Assembly (NCBI GenBank): GCA_035508435.1
Contig: DATJNA010000006.1
Coordinates: forward strand, 29,530-93,529
Reading direction: 5' to 3'
Length of the DNA stretch: 64,000 bases
Origin: JASHVB01 sp035508435
Lineage (GTDB): Bacteria; Pseudomonadota; Alphaproteobacteria; Acetobacterales; Acetobacteraceae
Shown here: positions 63,899-64,000 of the stretch, in pieces
Layout of the letters: the number at the start of each line of letters is the position of its first letter
How positions within the stretch are numbered: position 1 is the stretch's first letter
Notes under the pieces: generated by a model
Databases searched by the model: none
What the model was told of the DNA's origin: nothing
The model's input: only the letters and a program-made list of their open reading frames with translations
Made by a program: the position numbers and the translations under genes

Positions 63899-64000
63899 TC
63901 ACGCCGCCTCGGCCGCGGGCTGGATCTGCACGTCGAAGCCGAGCTTGTTCAGTTGGGCGACGAGCCTGCGGGCCTTGTGGTCGGCCGAGCGGCGATCGAA
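63899..64000 (-). CDS. C-terminal end of an unidentified protein, possibly a transposase
   Basis: The last 33 residues (ending KLGFDVQIQPAAEAA) are present and the frame runs off the right edge. The tail (RRSADHKARRLVAQLNKLGF) is basic and helical. Similar tails occur in some bacterial transposases, but the fragment is too short to assign. Confidence 0.35.
   Translation of the reverse strand, partial: FDRRSADHKARRLVAQLNKLGFDVQIQPAAEAA

Overview
The window is 64 kb of high-GC bacterial chromosome. Its content points to an alphaproteobacterium of the acetic-acid-bacterium type (Acetobacteraceae or a close relative). This is an inference from PQQ biosynthesis genes, a periplasmic PQQ dehydrogenase operon with a molybdenum hydroxylase, a cvpA-purF pair and dispersed inverted repeats of a kind common in alphaproteobacteria. 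There is no rRNA, tRNA, CRISPR array, intact insertion sequence or complete prophage. Mobile DNA is limited to a decayed group II intron reverse-transcriptase fragment and an unidentified partial gene at the right edge.

Layout. 0-10 kb: a partial iron-type alcohol dehydrogenase, a YfhO-like membrane protein, a lone DppF-type ATPase, a translationally coupled MetX-like hydrolase and ROK kinase, a trypsin-like protease and a Pat-type acyltransferase, all on the minus strand. 10-15 kb: an EthD/HxlR pair, and an ABC transporter made of one ATPase and a fused double permease. 15-16 kb: a putative toxin-antitoxin pair with a frameshifted PIN toxin. 16-21.3 kb: a four-gene minus-strand operon, Rieske protein - PQQ dehydrogenase - [2Fe-2S] subunit - molybdopterin subunit, which looks like a periplasmic alcohol and aldehyde oxidation chain. 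21.7-27.6 kb: amine oxidase, ferredoxin-NADP reductase, radA, an ArsR/AHSA1 pair and a vapBC locus with a dead toxin. 27.6-37 kb: cvpA-purF, an SDR, small exported proteins, a GNAT/KpsS-like pair, rpiA and a membrane-embedded spermidine-synthase-like protein. 37-40.3 kb: a complete copper efflux unit (CopZ-like chaperone, copA, cueR-like regulator) with a MerR-type promoter. 40.5-50 kb: a LysR regulator, an AAHS-type MFS transporter, a two-component system and a GGDEF-EAL protein. 50-59.9 kb: an HpaB-family hydroxylase, a polysaccharide module (GtrA, sugar transferase, two GT2 enzymes), a thioredoxin-domain protein, a sulfotransferase and an SMP-30 protein. 60-63.7 kb: PQQ biosynthesis, split into pqqA-D-E leftward and pqqB-C rightward.

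How parts fit. The pqq genes would supply the cofactor for the dehydrogenase at 18.9-20.7 kb. That enzyme carries the Asp-x-Asp signature associated with lanthanide-dependent quinoproteins. The downstream Mo/Fe-S subunits could oxidise the aldehyde it makes. The Rieske protein is a plausible electron carrier, because no cytochrome c is encoded nearby.

Two non-coding themes stand out. At least four copies of a hyphenated inverted repeat lie between genes. Several intergenic tails hold short degenerate tandem arrays (period 18-50 bp), each with its own unit. Both toxin genes in the window are broken, by different lesions.
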